A stretch of DNA of 64,000 bases from contig NZ_JACYFC010000002.1 of the NCBI RefSeq assembly GCF_014803385.1, positions 372,001 through 436,000 on the forward strand. The letters run 5' to 3'. The position numbers were made by a program, and so were the translations under genes. This DNA is from Marinomonas colpomeniae (GTDB taxonomy: Bacteria > Pseudomonadota > Gammaproteobacteria > Pseudomonadales > Marinomonadaceae). Shown here piece by piece: positions 36,918 through 45,450 of the stretch (within the stretch, counting starts at the first letter, position 1; each line of letters opens with the position of its first letter). The notes under the pieces are model-generated. The model made no database searches. It saw only the letters and a program-made list of their open reading frames with translations, and was not told the origin of the DNA.

Positions 36918-37309
36918 TTTTATGATTCCTATATAAATGTGGTTATTCTATTTTAATGGATCGAATGTAATATTCGCAGCTGACGCTCTGAATGATTACA
37001 ATAATCTCTCTAATTCTTTTATGCACTAAAAAGTAGCAAGAATAGTGTTTTTTTCTGTATTTATAAATAACTTCAAAGGTATGAAATAGGCCGATAGGCC
37101 CCATATACAGGGTTGGCGTACATGATTTTTGAAGTGACTTAGACCTCTTTAATTTTTTAAAAGATAGCGACAATAGCTTAAGCATATATTGAGCCAAAAA
37201 ATGTCATAGATATTTTTATAACTTCTTTTATTTAAACTCTTAAATAAGAACCTTTGGTATGCGTCCTGCTTACGCTATGCTTTGAAAACATTGATAGGAT
37301 CATTCAAAC
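36918..37309. other. 392-base gene-free region upstream of dctP
   Basis: A+T-rich promoter region between divergent dctP and the DUF502 gene. It contains a dyad CGAAT-N5-ATTCG at 36962-36976, 45 bases upstream of the dctP start, which could be an operator. A frame open on the minus strand (36943-37197) has a TTG start, no ribosome site and atypical composition, and I do not consider it a gene. Confidence 0.5.
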
Positions 37310-37891
37310 ATGAACAAATTAATTTCTTTATTACTGAAAGGGCTAGTAGCCGTTTTGCCGATTAGCTTAACTGTCTATTTGATTTATTGGTTATTGGCAA
37401 CCGGCGAAGCCATCGCACAGCCTGTGGTTTTATGGTTGATCCCAGATATTCTTTATTTTCCAGGACTGGGCTTGATAGCTAGTCTTGGCGCTTTAGTGTT
37501 AGCCGGTTCCTTGGTTAACATGTATGGCATCCGTTATTTCGTGACACTGAGTCAAAATGTTTTTGAACGTATTCCGTTAGTTAAATCTATTTATGGTGCT
37601 TTCAAAGACATGATGATGGTGTTCAACATATCGGATAAAAAGGAGATGAAAAGTGTTGTATCGATTGAATGGGATGGCGCACAGGTAATTGGTTTTATTA
37701 CAGGAGAGCAAACAGGGCAAAGGCTGTTTGGTGATCAAAACTTGGTCGGGGTGTATGTGCCTTTGAGTTATCAAATCGGTGGTATGACGTTTTATATTTC
37801 GCGAGATCGTTTAACTGAGTTGGATATTGGCGTTGAGGAAGCGATGCGTCTTGCGCTAACTGCAGGTGTTCAGAGCTCTCCTAAAGAATAA
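37310..37891 (+). CDS. DUF502 membrane protein
   Basis: 193-residue inner-membrane protein of the DUF502 family: two transmembrane helices near residues 7-30 and 45-70, then the conserved cytoplasmic block RIPLVKSIYGAFKDMM and a C-terminal beta-rich part with GVYVPLSYQIGGMTFYISRDRL. Function is not established for the family; homologues are broadly conserved and often stand alone, as here. AGGA lies ten bases before the ATG. A 12-bp hairpin follows, shared with the convergent GT9 gene. Confidence 0.88.
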   Translation: MNKLISLLLKGLVAVLPISLTVYLIYWLLATGEAIAQPVVLWLIPDILYFPGLGLIASLGALVLAGSLVNMYGIRYFVTLSQNVFERIPLVKSIYGAFKDMMMVFNISDKKEMKSVVSIEWDGAQVIGFITGEQTGQRLFGDQNLVGVYVPLSYQIGGMTFYISRDRLTELDIGVEEAMRLALTAGVQSSPKE

Positions 37892-37898
37892 GGAAGTA

Positions 37899-37933
37899 CG
37901 TCATATTCTGTTAGTGTAGATCAGAATATGACG
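37899..37933. terminator. Hairpin between convergent DUF502 and GT9 genes
   Basis: Perfect 12-bp stem CGTCATATTCTG/CAGAATATGACG with an 11-base loop. T tracts are lacking, so its efficiency as an intrinsic terminator is uncertain. Confidence 0.5.
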
Positions 37934-37943
37934 CTCATTGGAT

Positions 37944-38981
37944 CTATAGTGCCTTTCTTATACCCAAGACAATATCTTCCGTTGAAGGTATTTGTGCATC
38001 AGGACGCATAATAATATGGTGGTCTTCATAGCGGGGAGTATAACGAAAAGGTACAGTAGAGAAGAAAATACCAACTGTTGGTGTATGGGTTGATATACCT
38101 ATATTGCGTACACCAGTATCAGGTGCTACAAGCAATGAAGATTTTGCAACTAGAGTCACCAGTTCACCTAAACTTAGACAGGGTTGGATAGTGAAAATAG
38201 GTGATTTTTTTGTAAGGTCTTCTAAATAACCACCTTTTTCAAAGTCATTTTTACCTTCTAAATAAATATGTTTTATATTAGGCAATTGCGTAATGCTTTG
38301 CTCTAATACTTCACGCATTTTCTCTTTTGATAACACCTTACGTACTTGAGACGCTCCGTTAAAATAAAGAATGAAAGGATCCTCTTTTTCGCATAATAGC
38401 TTATTATCTGGATAAGCAAAGTCTAGGCGAATAGGTGGGTTGTGTCCTAAAATTCTTAGCATATCTAGCATCGTTTCTACTTCGGCTTGAAAGTCTGATC
38501 GATAAACGCACAGGTTATATAAAGTTCCGCGCAGAAATGATTTGTATGGGAAGCCAGCCTTTATTTTTGCTTTAGTAAGGAATGTCATCCAGTAAGAGCG
38601 ATTTGTACTAGCAAGGTCAAAAATAATATCTTGTTCACCTAAGTCTTTGATGTTGGCAAATTTACTCTTGAAGTTGTTAGATTCTTTCAACTCTTTGCCT
38701 GGCATGATGTGAACATGATCTGCTAAGTCTTTAGGTAAGCCATACTGGTAGCCAGAAATACCCACAAGAGTAATTTTCGCGTTTGGAAAAAAGCGTCTGG
38801 CTTCAACAAGAAAAGGTCGTAATATTACTTGATCCCCAAGGGCTGCATGGCGAATAATGGCTACATTTTGTACATTAATAGGATCAAAATCTGAGGTTAA
38901 ATACTCGCGTGCTTTTTTTGTAGCGTATGCTCCTCGCTCGAACCAAAGGTTCTTCATGCTTTTAAGCCATGGGTATTTCAT
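37944..38981 (-). CDS. Glycosyltransferase family 9 (heptosyltransferase-like)
   Basis: 345-residue GT9 enzyme, a family that transfers ADP-heptose to lipopolysaccharide core. The N-terminal Rossmann half shows AIIRHAALGDQVILRPFLVEARRFFPNAKITLVG. The C-terminal nucleotide-binding half has LGELVTLVAKSSLLVAPDTGVRNIG, with the conserved D-T/S-G motif that binds the sugar nucleotide. It acts at the cytoplasmic face of the inner membrane. The acceptor is unknown. It is divergent from an acyltransferase gene and not in an LPS cluster. Confidence 0.88.
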   Translation of the reverse strand: MKYPWLKSMKNLWFERGAYATKKAREYLTSDFDPINVQNVAIIRHAALGDQVILRPFLVEARRFFPNAKITLVGISGYQYGLPKDLADHVHIMPGKELKESNNFKSKFANIKDLGEQDIIFDLASTNRSYWMTFLTKAKIKAGFPYKSFLRGTLYNLCVYRSDFQAEVETMLDMLRILGHNPPIRLDFAYPDNKLLCEKEDPFILYFNGASQVRKVLSKEKMREVLEQSITQLPNIKHIYLEGKNDFEKGGYLEDLTKKSPIFTIQPCLSLGELVTLVAKSSLLVAPDTGVRNIGISTHTPTVGIFFSTVPFRYTPRYEDHHIIMRPDAQIPSTEDIVLGIRKAL

Positions 38982-39138
38982 GTGTTTTTCCTAATATAAG
39001 AACACTAAATTTTATTAAATTAACAAGTTAACGATTGTTCGTTATTAAGTTTTCATACTTAATATGAATTAAAACATAGCGCTAATGTAAGGTAAATTAA
39101 GATCTTCGCTACAACCTAAGACAGATATATTATTTCAA

Positions 39139-39167
39139 TGTATCCGTTTTTTGTGAAAACGGTTACA
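39139..39167. promoter_or_regulatory. Dyad in the divergent GT9/acyltransferase promoter
   Basis: TGTA-T-CCGTTTT and AAAACGG-T-TACA form an 11-bp stem with one T-T mismatch and a 5-base loop. The minus-strand half TGTAACCGTTTTCACA resembles LacI/GalR-family operators. It sits between the two divergent start codons, so it may be an operator for one or both genes. Confidence 0.4.
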
Positions 39168-39250
39168 TCATAGGGTATCTCCACTGATGATCCTATTGAG
39201 TAGTTTAAATGGCTTGATTGTCGTTCTTACTAATAAAACTAAGGTTATTT

Positions 39251-39814
39251 ATGAAATTATTTGCTAAATGTCTTCTATTAATGAGAAATAGTCTTAAGGT
39301 CAAAGGGCGTCATAATATAGAAATTGATAGAGACGCTCGAATTCGAGGTTGTGACATCATTATCAAGGGTAAAAATAACACGTTAAAGATTGCTTCTAAC
39401 GTTAGCTTAAAAGGAGCTTATATTGAAATTATTGGAGAGGGCTGTTCTCTTATTATTGGAGAGGGCTGCGTTATAGGTGAAAACTGTTACTTATCTGCTC
39501 GAGAGAGAGGTACGCAACTTACTGTCGGCTCAAATTGTATGTTTTCTCGTAACGTAAATATTATGACCAGTGATGGGCATGACATATTAAAAGAAGGGGT
39601 TCGAATTAATCCTGCAAAAAATATAGTGATTGGGGATAATGTCTGGCTCGCTGAGAATGTTACGATATTAAAGGGTGTTCACGTTGAAAATAATTGTGTG
39701 GTCGGTATAAATTCAACTCTCACAAAAAGCATTGAAGAGGGTGTTATTGCAGCAGGCGTACCTGCCAAAGTATTAATAGAGAATGTAAGTTGGCAGAATC
39801 AATTAACGTACTAA
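39251..39814 (+). CDS. Hexapeptide-repeat acyltransferase
   Basis: 187-residue left-handed beta-helix protein of the WbbJ/LacA type. Hexapeptide repeats run from about residue 30 to 165 (for example IIIGEGCVIGENCYLSA, VIGDNVWLAENVTILKGV, CVVGINSTLTKSIEEGVIAAGVPAKV), and the loop DGHDI (near 112) carries the catalytic His typical of xenobiotic and sugar O-acetyltransferases. It likely acetylates a surface sugar. The start at 39251 has AAGG six bases upstream; the open frame beginning at a TTG at 39218 has no ribosome site. It is divergent from the GT9 gene. Confidence 0.86.
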   Translation: MKLFAKCLLLMRNSLKVKGRHNIEIDRDARIRGCDIIIKGKNNTLKIASNVSLKGAYIEIIGEGCSLIIGEGCVIGENCYLSARERGTQLTVGSNCMFSRNVNIMTSDGHDILKEGVRINPAKNIVIGDNVWLAENVTILKGVHVENNCVVGINSTLTKSIEEGVIAAGVPAKVLIENVSWQNQLTY

Positions 39815-39986
39815 ACATAAAAACTTTAGATTTTTGTAAGTTTTCTTTGTAATACTCTTTTGGATGTATTTTTTATAAAGATATGAAAGCGGCAACTTTA
39901 TAGGTTTCACTGAAAAACGGCCTTATGCCTGAATGACATGAGACCCTTTTTTGAATAAAGTTATTTTTAGTTAGATTGTTGGCGAC

Positions 39987-40568
39987 TTACTTACTCGCCT
40001 TACCTTCGAAAAACATATTTATTGTGAAGTTATCAGTACCAATTTTTTTGGTATCGATATTAAAATCAGAAAATTTCAACTCAGCAGAACCTTCGAATCC
40101 CGCGCGGTAATCTCCCCAAGGTGACTTACCCTCGCCAATAAGAACCGCATCAAATGAAATTGTTTTCGTTACACCATGCAAATTCAAGTCACCGTTCACT
40201 TCCACTTTACCGTTGCCCATATCTTTGATGCTGGTACTTTTAAACGTCGCTGTTGGGTATTCTGAAACATCTAATATGTCTGAACTCATGATGTGTTTAT
40301 CACGCTTAGCGTGATTGGAATCAAAGCTGGAGGTCTGAATAGTCACTTCGATGCTTGAGTCATCTATCTTGTCTTTATCGTATTCAAAGCTGCCAGAAAA
40401 ATCATCAAATCGGCCTTTTACCCAACTTATGCCGATATGGCTTACTTTCACATCAAGTTGTGAGTGAGCACCAGACCTTACGTCATCAATCACGTAAGTC
40501 GCTGCGGTAGCAAAACCGCTTGTGGCAACAGCAAGCGAAAATAGAGTACTTTTAAGTAATGTGTTCAT
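39987..40568 (-). CDS. yceI: YceI-family periplasmic protein
   Basis: 193-residue lipocalin-like protein that binds isoprenoid-type ligands in characterised members. It has a signal peptide cleaved after ATA near residue 22 and the YceI pattern YVIDDVRSGAHSQLDVKVSHIGISWVKGRF, SDILDVSEYPTATFKSTS and LNLHGVTKTISFD. It overlaps the cytochrome b561 gene by four bases (ATGA), the same yceJ-yceI pair as in E. coli. Confidence 0.95.
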   Translation of the reverse strand: MNTLLKSTLFSLAVATSGFATAATYVIDDVRSGAHSQLDVKVSHIGISWVKGRFDDFSGSFEYDKDKIDDSSIEVTIQTSSFDSNHAKRDKHIMSSDILDVSEYPTATFKSTSIKDMGNGKVEVNGDLNLHGVTKTISFDAVLIGEGKSPWGDYRAGFEGSAELKFSDFNIDTKKIGTDNFTINMFFEGKASK

Positions 40569-41134
40569 TGCTTCTCCTTAATTCCTAATATTTTTGTCAA
40601 AGTTGAGTCTTTATCAATAAAGTGATGTTTTAACGCGGCGGCGGAGTGGAGAGCCACTAAGCCAATAAGCGCAAAAGCTGAAAAGTAATGTACTTCTCCA
40701 GCGTAGGTTGCCTGATTTTCAAAAAATTCTGAGGGGCCGGGTAATATGAACCAATCAAAAATATTGATGCCTTGACCGCCGGCATAACTGATCAGCAGAC
40801 CAGAAAATAGAATGATGAATAGCAATGAGTACAGCGACTTGTGAGCGATATGACTAGCGGTGTTAATAAGACTGCTGTTCGTTTTAGGTGGTTTTGGCGT
40901 TTTATTGGTTAAGCGCCAAATAACGCGAAATACCATGAGCGCCAATACAATAAGACCAACCGCTTCATGAATTTGTGGCGCCAAGGTATAAAATGAATCG
41001 TAGTAGCCTAAATCCATCATATACAAACCTAGCGCAAACAAGCCGACGATAGGTAAAACAAGCAACCAATGAATGACGATAATCGTCCAACCCCATTGGG
41101 AGTCTGTATTTTTATAATGTTTTATCAAACTCAT
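40565..41134 (-). CDS. yceJ: Cytochrome b561 (YceJ-like)
   Basis: 189-residue inner-membrane di-haem cytochrome b with four helices. Haem-ligand histidines appear in IVIHWLLVLP (near 21), IHEAVGLIVLALMVFRVIWRL, VHYFSAFALIGLVALHSAAALKHHFIDKD. It probably transfers electrons between quinone and a periplasmic partner such as the coupled YceI. First gene of the two-gene unit. Confidence 0.93.
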   Translation of the reverse strand: MSLIKHYKNTDSQWGWTIIVIHWLLVLPIVGLFALGLYMMDLGYYDSFYTLAPQIHEAVGLIVLALMVFRVIWRLTNKTPKPPKTNSSLINTASHIAHKSLYSLLFIILFSGLLISYAGGQGINIFDWFILPGPSEFFENQATYAGEVHYFSAFALIGLVALHSAAALKHHFIDKDSTLTKILGIKEKQ

Positions 41135-41330
41135 AGAGCACCCAACAAATCCGCTTTATATAAAAATTTAGACTAATCACTAAGTAATGAGTTCCCATCT
41201 TTTTGTTTATCCTTAATTTATGCTTTATTTAAAGAAGGAATCGTTGGTGGATCTTTACTAGAAGTCATTGGTGTCAGGCGTAATATTCTTTATTATGCAT
41301 TTCTATTTTATCGATGAGCTACTTTTATTA

Positions 41331-42566
41331 ATGAGTAACGGGAAAATGCAGAAAACAGTAATCATTGTTGGCGCAGGCCCTGCAGGCTTAATGGCAGCAG
41401 AAGGCATTTGTGCCGCAGGTCATCAAGTTCATGTTTATGACGCAAAACCCAGTGCTTGCCGTAAGTTTCTGTTGGCTGGGGTGGGTGGTATGAACATTAC
41501 TCACTCCGAAGCCTACCCTGAGTTTATTCAGCGTTATTATGACAAAGCTGAATGGCTTAATTCAGCTGTTTCTAAATTTGACTCAAACGCTTTGAGTGAT
41601 TGGATTCATGATTTAGGCATTGAGACTTTTGTAGGTTCTTCTGGTCGTGTTTTTCCTAAAGATATGAAAGCAGCACCTTTGTTACGTAATTGGTTAAAGC
41701 GTTTACGTGAATCCGGCGTTGAGTTTCATATGCGACATAAAATGATTGCTTTAGAGCGCAATCAAGCGACATTTGATCATAGTGGTGAACAGGTGATTGC
41801 GAAGGTAGATGCTATTGTTTTGGCAATGGGTGGCGCGAGCTGGCCAAAGCTGGGTTCGGATGGCGCTTGGGTTTCTGTGTTACAAGCTAAAGATGTTGCT
41901 GTTGCAGAGCTACAAAGTGCCAACTGCGGCTTTTACAGTGAGTGGAGCGAGCATCTGCAAACTAAATTTTCTGGCGAACCGCTAAAAGGTGTCGCGTTTT
42001 CGTTTACTTTAAATAATGAGCAAGTGATCACAAAAAAAGGTGAGTGTATCGTCACCAAAGACGGCATGGAAGGCAGTTTGATTTATGCGTTTTCTAAGTA
42101 TCTACGAGATGATATTAATGCTGGTGGAATGGCGTTGTTAACAATTGACCTTTTACCTTTGAAAAGCGAAGGCGAGTTAATCAAAAAACTGAGCAATACC
42201 AAACCAAAAGAATCCTTCAGTAAATATCTTAAGCGTACACTTGGTATAAGTGGTGTTAAGGCGGCTCTACTGCATGAGGTTTTCAACAAAGAAATGTTTC
42301 AAACACCTGAGACATTGGCGCATTGTTTGAAATCCGTGCCCGTCAGCTTTTATAAAACCAAGCCCATTGAAGAGGTGATATCCAGTGCTGGTGGCGTGTG
42401 CGAAAGTAGCGTTAATGGTCAACTGATGATTCGTAATTTACCTGGCGTATTCTGCGCTGGAGAGATGCTTGATTGGGAAGCACCAACAGGTGGGTATTTA
42501 TTGACAGCATGCTTTGCAACAGGCCATTTAGTAGCGGAAGGCGTCATTGATTGGTTAGATAATTAG
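41331..42566 (+). CDS. HI0933-family FAD-dependent oxidoreductase
   Basis: Flavoprotein of about 411 residues with an N-terminal Rossmann motif VIIVGAGPAGLMAAEGICAAG, the family signature KFLLAGVGGMNITHSE, and a C-terminal FAD contact GVFCAGEMLDWEAPTGGYLLTACFATGHLVAEG. This matches the HI0933/BaiN-like group of oxidoreductases with no defined physiological substrate. The start is uncertain: candidates are ATG 41331 and ATG 41346, neither with a good ribosome site. The open frame extends to a TTG at 41268, which would add a hydrophobic stretch not seen in the family. It stands alone. Confidence 0.85.
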   Translation: MSNGKMQKTVIIVGAGPAGLMAAEGICAAGHQVHVYDAKPSACRKFLLAGVGGMNITHSEAYPEFIQRYYDKAEWLNSAVSKFDSNALSDWIHDLGIETFVGSSGRVFPKDMKAAPLLRNWLKRLRESGVEFHMRHKMIALERNQATFDHSGEQVIAKVDAIVLAMGGASWPKLGSDGAWVSVLQAKDVAVAELQSANCGFYSEWSEHLQTKFSGEPLKGVAFSFTLNNEQVITKKGECIVTKDGMEGSLIYAFSKYLRDDINAGGMALLTIDLLPLKSEGELIKKLSNTKPKESFSKYLKRTLGISGVKAALLHEVFNKEMFQTPETLAHCLKSVPVSFYKTKPIEEVISSAGGVCESSVNGQLMIRNLPGVFCAGEMLDWEAPTGGYLLTACFATGHLVAEGVIDWLDN

Positions 42567-42595
42567 CCAATCTGCCTTCTATTTATAACGGAAAT

Positions 42596-42626
42596 CGCCC
42601 GACCATACACTAAGCATGATCGGGCG
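42596..42626. terminator. Terminator between flavoprotein and barrel genes
   Basis: Stem CGCCCGA/TCGGGCG extended by CCAT/ATG around the apical loop; it lies between convergent genes and is followed by a T-rich stretch on the plus strand. Confidence 0.65.
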
Positions 42627-42653
42627 GTTGTGTTTTCAGTCATTTGTTTTAAG

Positions 42654-43196
42654 TTACTTATTTTCGGGTAGACCGAAAGAATATTGCACGCCAACCGACA
42701 TTACGCTATCTAAGTAATGATCTTTCAAGTCTTTCACTAAGCGATAATCAGCACGAAGATTTACATCTTGATTCAGAGCATATTGGACACCTCCTCCTGC
42801 ATTTACTAATAAGTGGGTACTTGAGTCTGTGCCTCCAATATCATTTACCCCTACGCCAGCGGCAACGTAAGGTGTTAGTTTTATCGTAGTGAACTCAGGT
42901 AATGCGTATAGGGCATCAAGGCGATATTGGTTAAGGTTATGGTTTTGACCGCTCTTATTTGCGTCTGAATGTAATACAACTGCTTCTACCGCTAATGGAC
43001 TATTAGTTTGGTAGCCAATACCAATAGAATAAAAGTTGTCGTCACCAGCTTGTCTGTCTCCATCTGCGTTGTAAAGGCCGATACTTGGCGTCACAGTGAA
43101 TCCTTCTTTTGGTGGTTCTGCGTATACCATTGTTGCGAGTGATGAAGCAATTAATACACCGCTAAAGAGAGTACGTTTTGTAAAATTTGTAGACAT
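42654..43196 (-). CDS. OmpA-like outer-membrane beta-barrel, barrel only
   Basis: 180-residue outer-membrane protein: signal peptide to VYA (about 24), then an eight-stranded barrel (EGFTVTPSIGLYNADGD ... LTPYVAAGVGVND ... VNAGGGVQYALNQDVNLRADYRLVKD) ending GVQYSFGLPENK. It has no C-terminal peptidoglycan-binding OmpA domain. It is clearly paralogous to the barrel half of the next gene upstream (43567-44892). The start at 43196 has AGGAG eight bases before it; the longer open frame to 43298 lacks one. Confidence 0.87.
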   Translation of the reverse strand: MSTNFTKRTLFSGVLIASSLATMVYAEPPKEGFTVTPSIGLYNADGDRQAGDDNFYSIGIGYQTNSPLAVEAVVLHSDANKSGQNHNLNQYRLDALYALPEFTTIKLTPYVAAGVGVNDIGGTDSSTHLLVNAGGGVQYALNQDVNLRADYRLVKDLKDHYLDSVMSVGVQYSFGLPENK

Positions 43197-43510
43197 AATA
43201 ATTTCTCCTAATGAACATGATATTTGTTGTTCACTAGCTAGAATACGCGGATTATTACACTTGAGAAGATGTCTGGAAATTCGCAATAAATAGGACATTA
43301 ACCGTGGTTACTTAATTGTGACGAAAGTCTGACTTAAGCGACAGTTTTGAGCAGATGCATAATGTTCAAAATCAAATTTCAGCTCGGAAAAGTGCAAAAA
43401 ATAGATCACTTATTACAATAGATTTTCACTTTAAATGAGCTGCTATTAATTAAGGCGTGACTAAGTACAAATGGATTGAAAATAAAAATAAGTGAAGTAT
43501 AAAAAACAAA

Positions 43511-43550
43511 AAAAAGCGCCTAATGGTGATGGTTCCATCAGACGCTTTTT
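43511..43550 (-). terminator. Terminator of the OmpA gene
   Basis: 16-bp stem with an 8-base loop followed on the minus strand by a long T-rich tract. Two non-Watson-Crick positions are G-U wobbles only in the minus-strand transcript (they would be A-C mismatches in the plus strand), confirming that it serves the minus-strand ompA gene. Confidence 0.85.
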
Positions 43551-43566
43551 ATTATCTTGTATTGTC

Positions 43567-44892
43567 TTAGTTTGAAATAACAGCCGTCACTCTGCGGTTA
43601 ATTCTTCGGTTTTCAGCAGAGTTATTACTTACTAATGGTTTTTCTTCGCCGTATCCAATAGCACTGATACGGTCTTGAGAAATACTAAAAGAATTAATTA
43701 ATACATCTGTAATCGCTTGAGCGCGTTTTTCAGAAAGCGCTTGGTTGTAGCTTTCTGTGCCTCGATCATCTGTATGACCTTCAATAACAGCATCGGCTTC
43801 TGGATACTCTGTTAGAAAATCTGCAACTTCTTCGATTTGAGCGTAGTATTTTGGATCAATGAGGACAGAGTTATTAGCGAATTGAACATCTAAGCTAATA
43901 GTTTTAGCTTCTTCCAACACTACATAACAGCCTTTAGCGTCAACTTTTGAACCTGCAGCTGAATTAGCACACATGTCTAAGCTATTAACAACACCGTCAT
44001 TGTCTGTGTCTAAAGAACAACCTTTTGCATCGACAGCAGTGTTAGGGCGGGTGTTTAGACATTGATCAGCGTGATTAGCAACGCCGTCTTTATCGTCATC
44101 TAATGCACAACCTTTTGCGTCAACAGAAACGCCACTTGGCGTATTTAGACATTGGTCAATATGATTGGCAACACCGTCTTTGTCATCATCTAATGCGCAA
44201 CCTTTTGCGTCAACAGAGACACCACTTGGCGTATTTAGACATTGGTCAATATGATTGGCAACACCATCTTTGTCATCATCTAATGCGCAACCTTTCGCAT
44301 CAACAGAAACGCCATTTGGCGTACTTAGACATTGATCGTTTGTGTCGATAACACCATCGTTGTCAGTGTCTTGTACTTTATCTTTTACACCGAAGGCGTA
44401 ATGTAAGCCTACAGTCGTTAGATTATCGAATTCGTGGTCTTCAGTGTCATTAATAAGACGGACATCCGCACGAAGTGCTAATGAGTCATTCAACGCATAT
44501 TTCAAACCACCACCAACATTGATTAATGCATTGTTAGGGCCTGAACTGAAGTCCGTTGTACCAACACCAGCAGCTAAATAAGGCGTTAATAGGTCGCTTC
44601 CTTCTAAATGATACAAACCATCAAGGCGATACTGGTCAACATCTATATCACTGCCTGAGGTTGTTTCACTGTCTGCATTAACGTAAACAAGTTCAATTGC
44701 CCATGGATTACCGAATTGGTAACCTAAACCAAGAGAGAAAGCCGTAGAGTTATCTACACTACGGTGATTGTCCATATTGTAGTAACCAATACTTGGCGCG
44801 ATAGTAAAGCCTTCTTCAGGTTGGGCCTGAGCGACAGATGATGCAGCAATAAGACTTGTAAGAAGAATGCACTTATTTCGTAAAAAAGACAT
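43567..44892 (-). CDS. OmpA-family protein with thrombospondin type 3 repeats
   Basis: 441-residue outer-membrane porin-like protein. Signal peptide to AQA (about 24); eight-stranded barrel to about residue 170; then about five 30-residue calcium-binding TSP3 repeats (consensus DDDKDGVANHIDQCLNTPSG with paired cysteines). The C-terminal OmpA/MotB-like peptidoglycan-binding domain (about 335-441) contains IEGHTDDRGTESYNQALSEKRAQAI and NRRINRRV. It links outer membrane to cell wall, and the repeats form a stiff calcium-stabilised spacer. The barrel is paralogous to that of the gene downstream. AGGA is nine bases before the ATG. Confidence 0.93.
   Translation of the reverse strand: MSFLRNKCILLTSLIAASSVAQAQPEEGFTIAPSIGYYNMDNHRSVDNSTAFSLGLGYQFGNPWAIELVYVNADSETTSGSDIDVDQYRLDGLYHLEGSDLLTPYLAAGVGTTDFSSGPNNALINVGGGLKYALNDSLALRADVRLINDTEDHEFDNLTTVGLHYAFGVKDKVQDTDNDGVIDTNDQCLSTPNGVSVDAKGCALDDDKDGVANHIDQCLNTPSGVSVDAKGCALDDDKDGVANHIDQCLNTPSGVSVDAKGCALDDDKDGVANHADQCLNTRPNTAVDAKGCSLDTDNDGVVNSLDMCANSAAGSKVDAKGCYVVLEEAKTISLDVQFANNSVLIDPKYYAQIEEVADFLTEYPEADAVIEGHTDDRGTESYNQALSEKRAQAITDVLINSFSISQDRISAIGYGEEKPLVSNNSAENRRINRRVTAVISN
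44051..44320. repeat. 90-bp tandem repeats inside the OmpA gene
   Basis: Three consecutive 90-bp units (44051-44140, 44141-44230, 44231-44320), the last two almost identical at DNA level, with more diverged units on both sides. They encode TSP3 repeats and can expand or contract by recombination. Confidence 0.85.
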
Positions 44893-45170
44893 TTGGTAGT
44901 TTCCTGATAAATGTGGGCAGCGATAACTTAATGATAGAGCAAATTTTTTTGTTTGCTCTAAAGTTCCTTATTATCACCTAAGTTAATAAGAAAGCGGTGA
45001 TATTGATACAAATTCAAACATATCCCTCAATGCTTACAAAGCAGTTACTAAAAAGTACTTTAGCTCCTAGTAAAAGTATGAAATTCACATTGCTATTATC
45101 AGGATAGCATTTTTTTCTCCCTCAAAAAGTGTCGTGAAAATACTCAAAGAGATTAGTGTCATGGAGTATG

Positions 45171-45188
45171 GCTTAGTCATGACTAAGC
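45171..45188. promoter_or_regulatory. Perfect 18-bp palindrome, candidate operator
   Basis: GCTTAGTCATGACTAAGC is a perfect dyad with 9-bp arms and no loop, typical of a dimeric regulator binding site rather than an RNA hairpin. It lies about 280 bases upstream of the ompA start and 590 bases before the LuxR-type gene. Confidence 0.5.
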
Positions 45189-45414
45189 GTTTACGTAATA
45201 GCCAGATTCAATACACAGTAGGAGTGGGAATGTGCGGAAAAATAGAGGAAAAGGTGTAATTAATTACATGATATTTTCATTTTAAGAAACTAGAGTTAGC
45301 AGACAGGCATTATTTGTTCAACAGATTGCTCGATGACTAGGGAAAGTGTGAATACGCACTCTTGTTTCTGTGTATAGATAAAAACTTGTTATTCGTATCC
45401 TCCACCGTAAGCTC

Positions 45415-45450
45415 CTGATAAATACCATTTGTGTTAATGGTATTTATCAG
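45415..45450. other. 15-bp perfect hairpin
   Basis: CTGATAAATACCATT and its exact complement flank a 6-base loop (TGTGTT). No T tract follows on either strand and no coding gene ends nearby, so it may terminate or form part of an unannotated small RNA. Confidence 0.5.

Noticed and set aside
36943..37197. Possible 84-residue protein on the minus strand upstream of dctP
   Set aside because: TTG start without ribosome site, composition rich in Lys/Tyr/Ile as expected from random AT-rich DNA, and it covers the dctP promoter region.
44051..44320. CRISPR-like array
   Set aside because: The 90-bp units are directly adjacent without spacers and are in-frame coding repeats of the OmpA protein.
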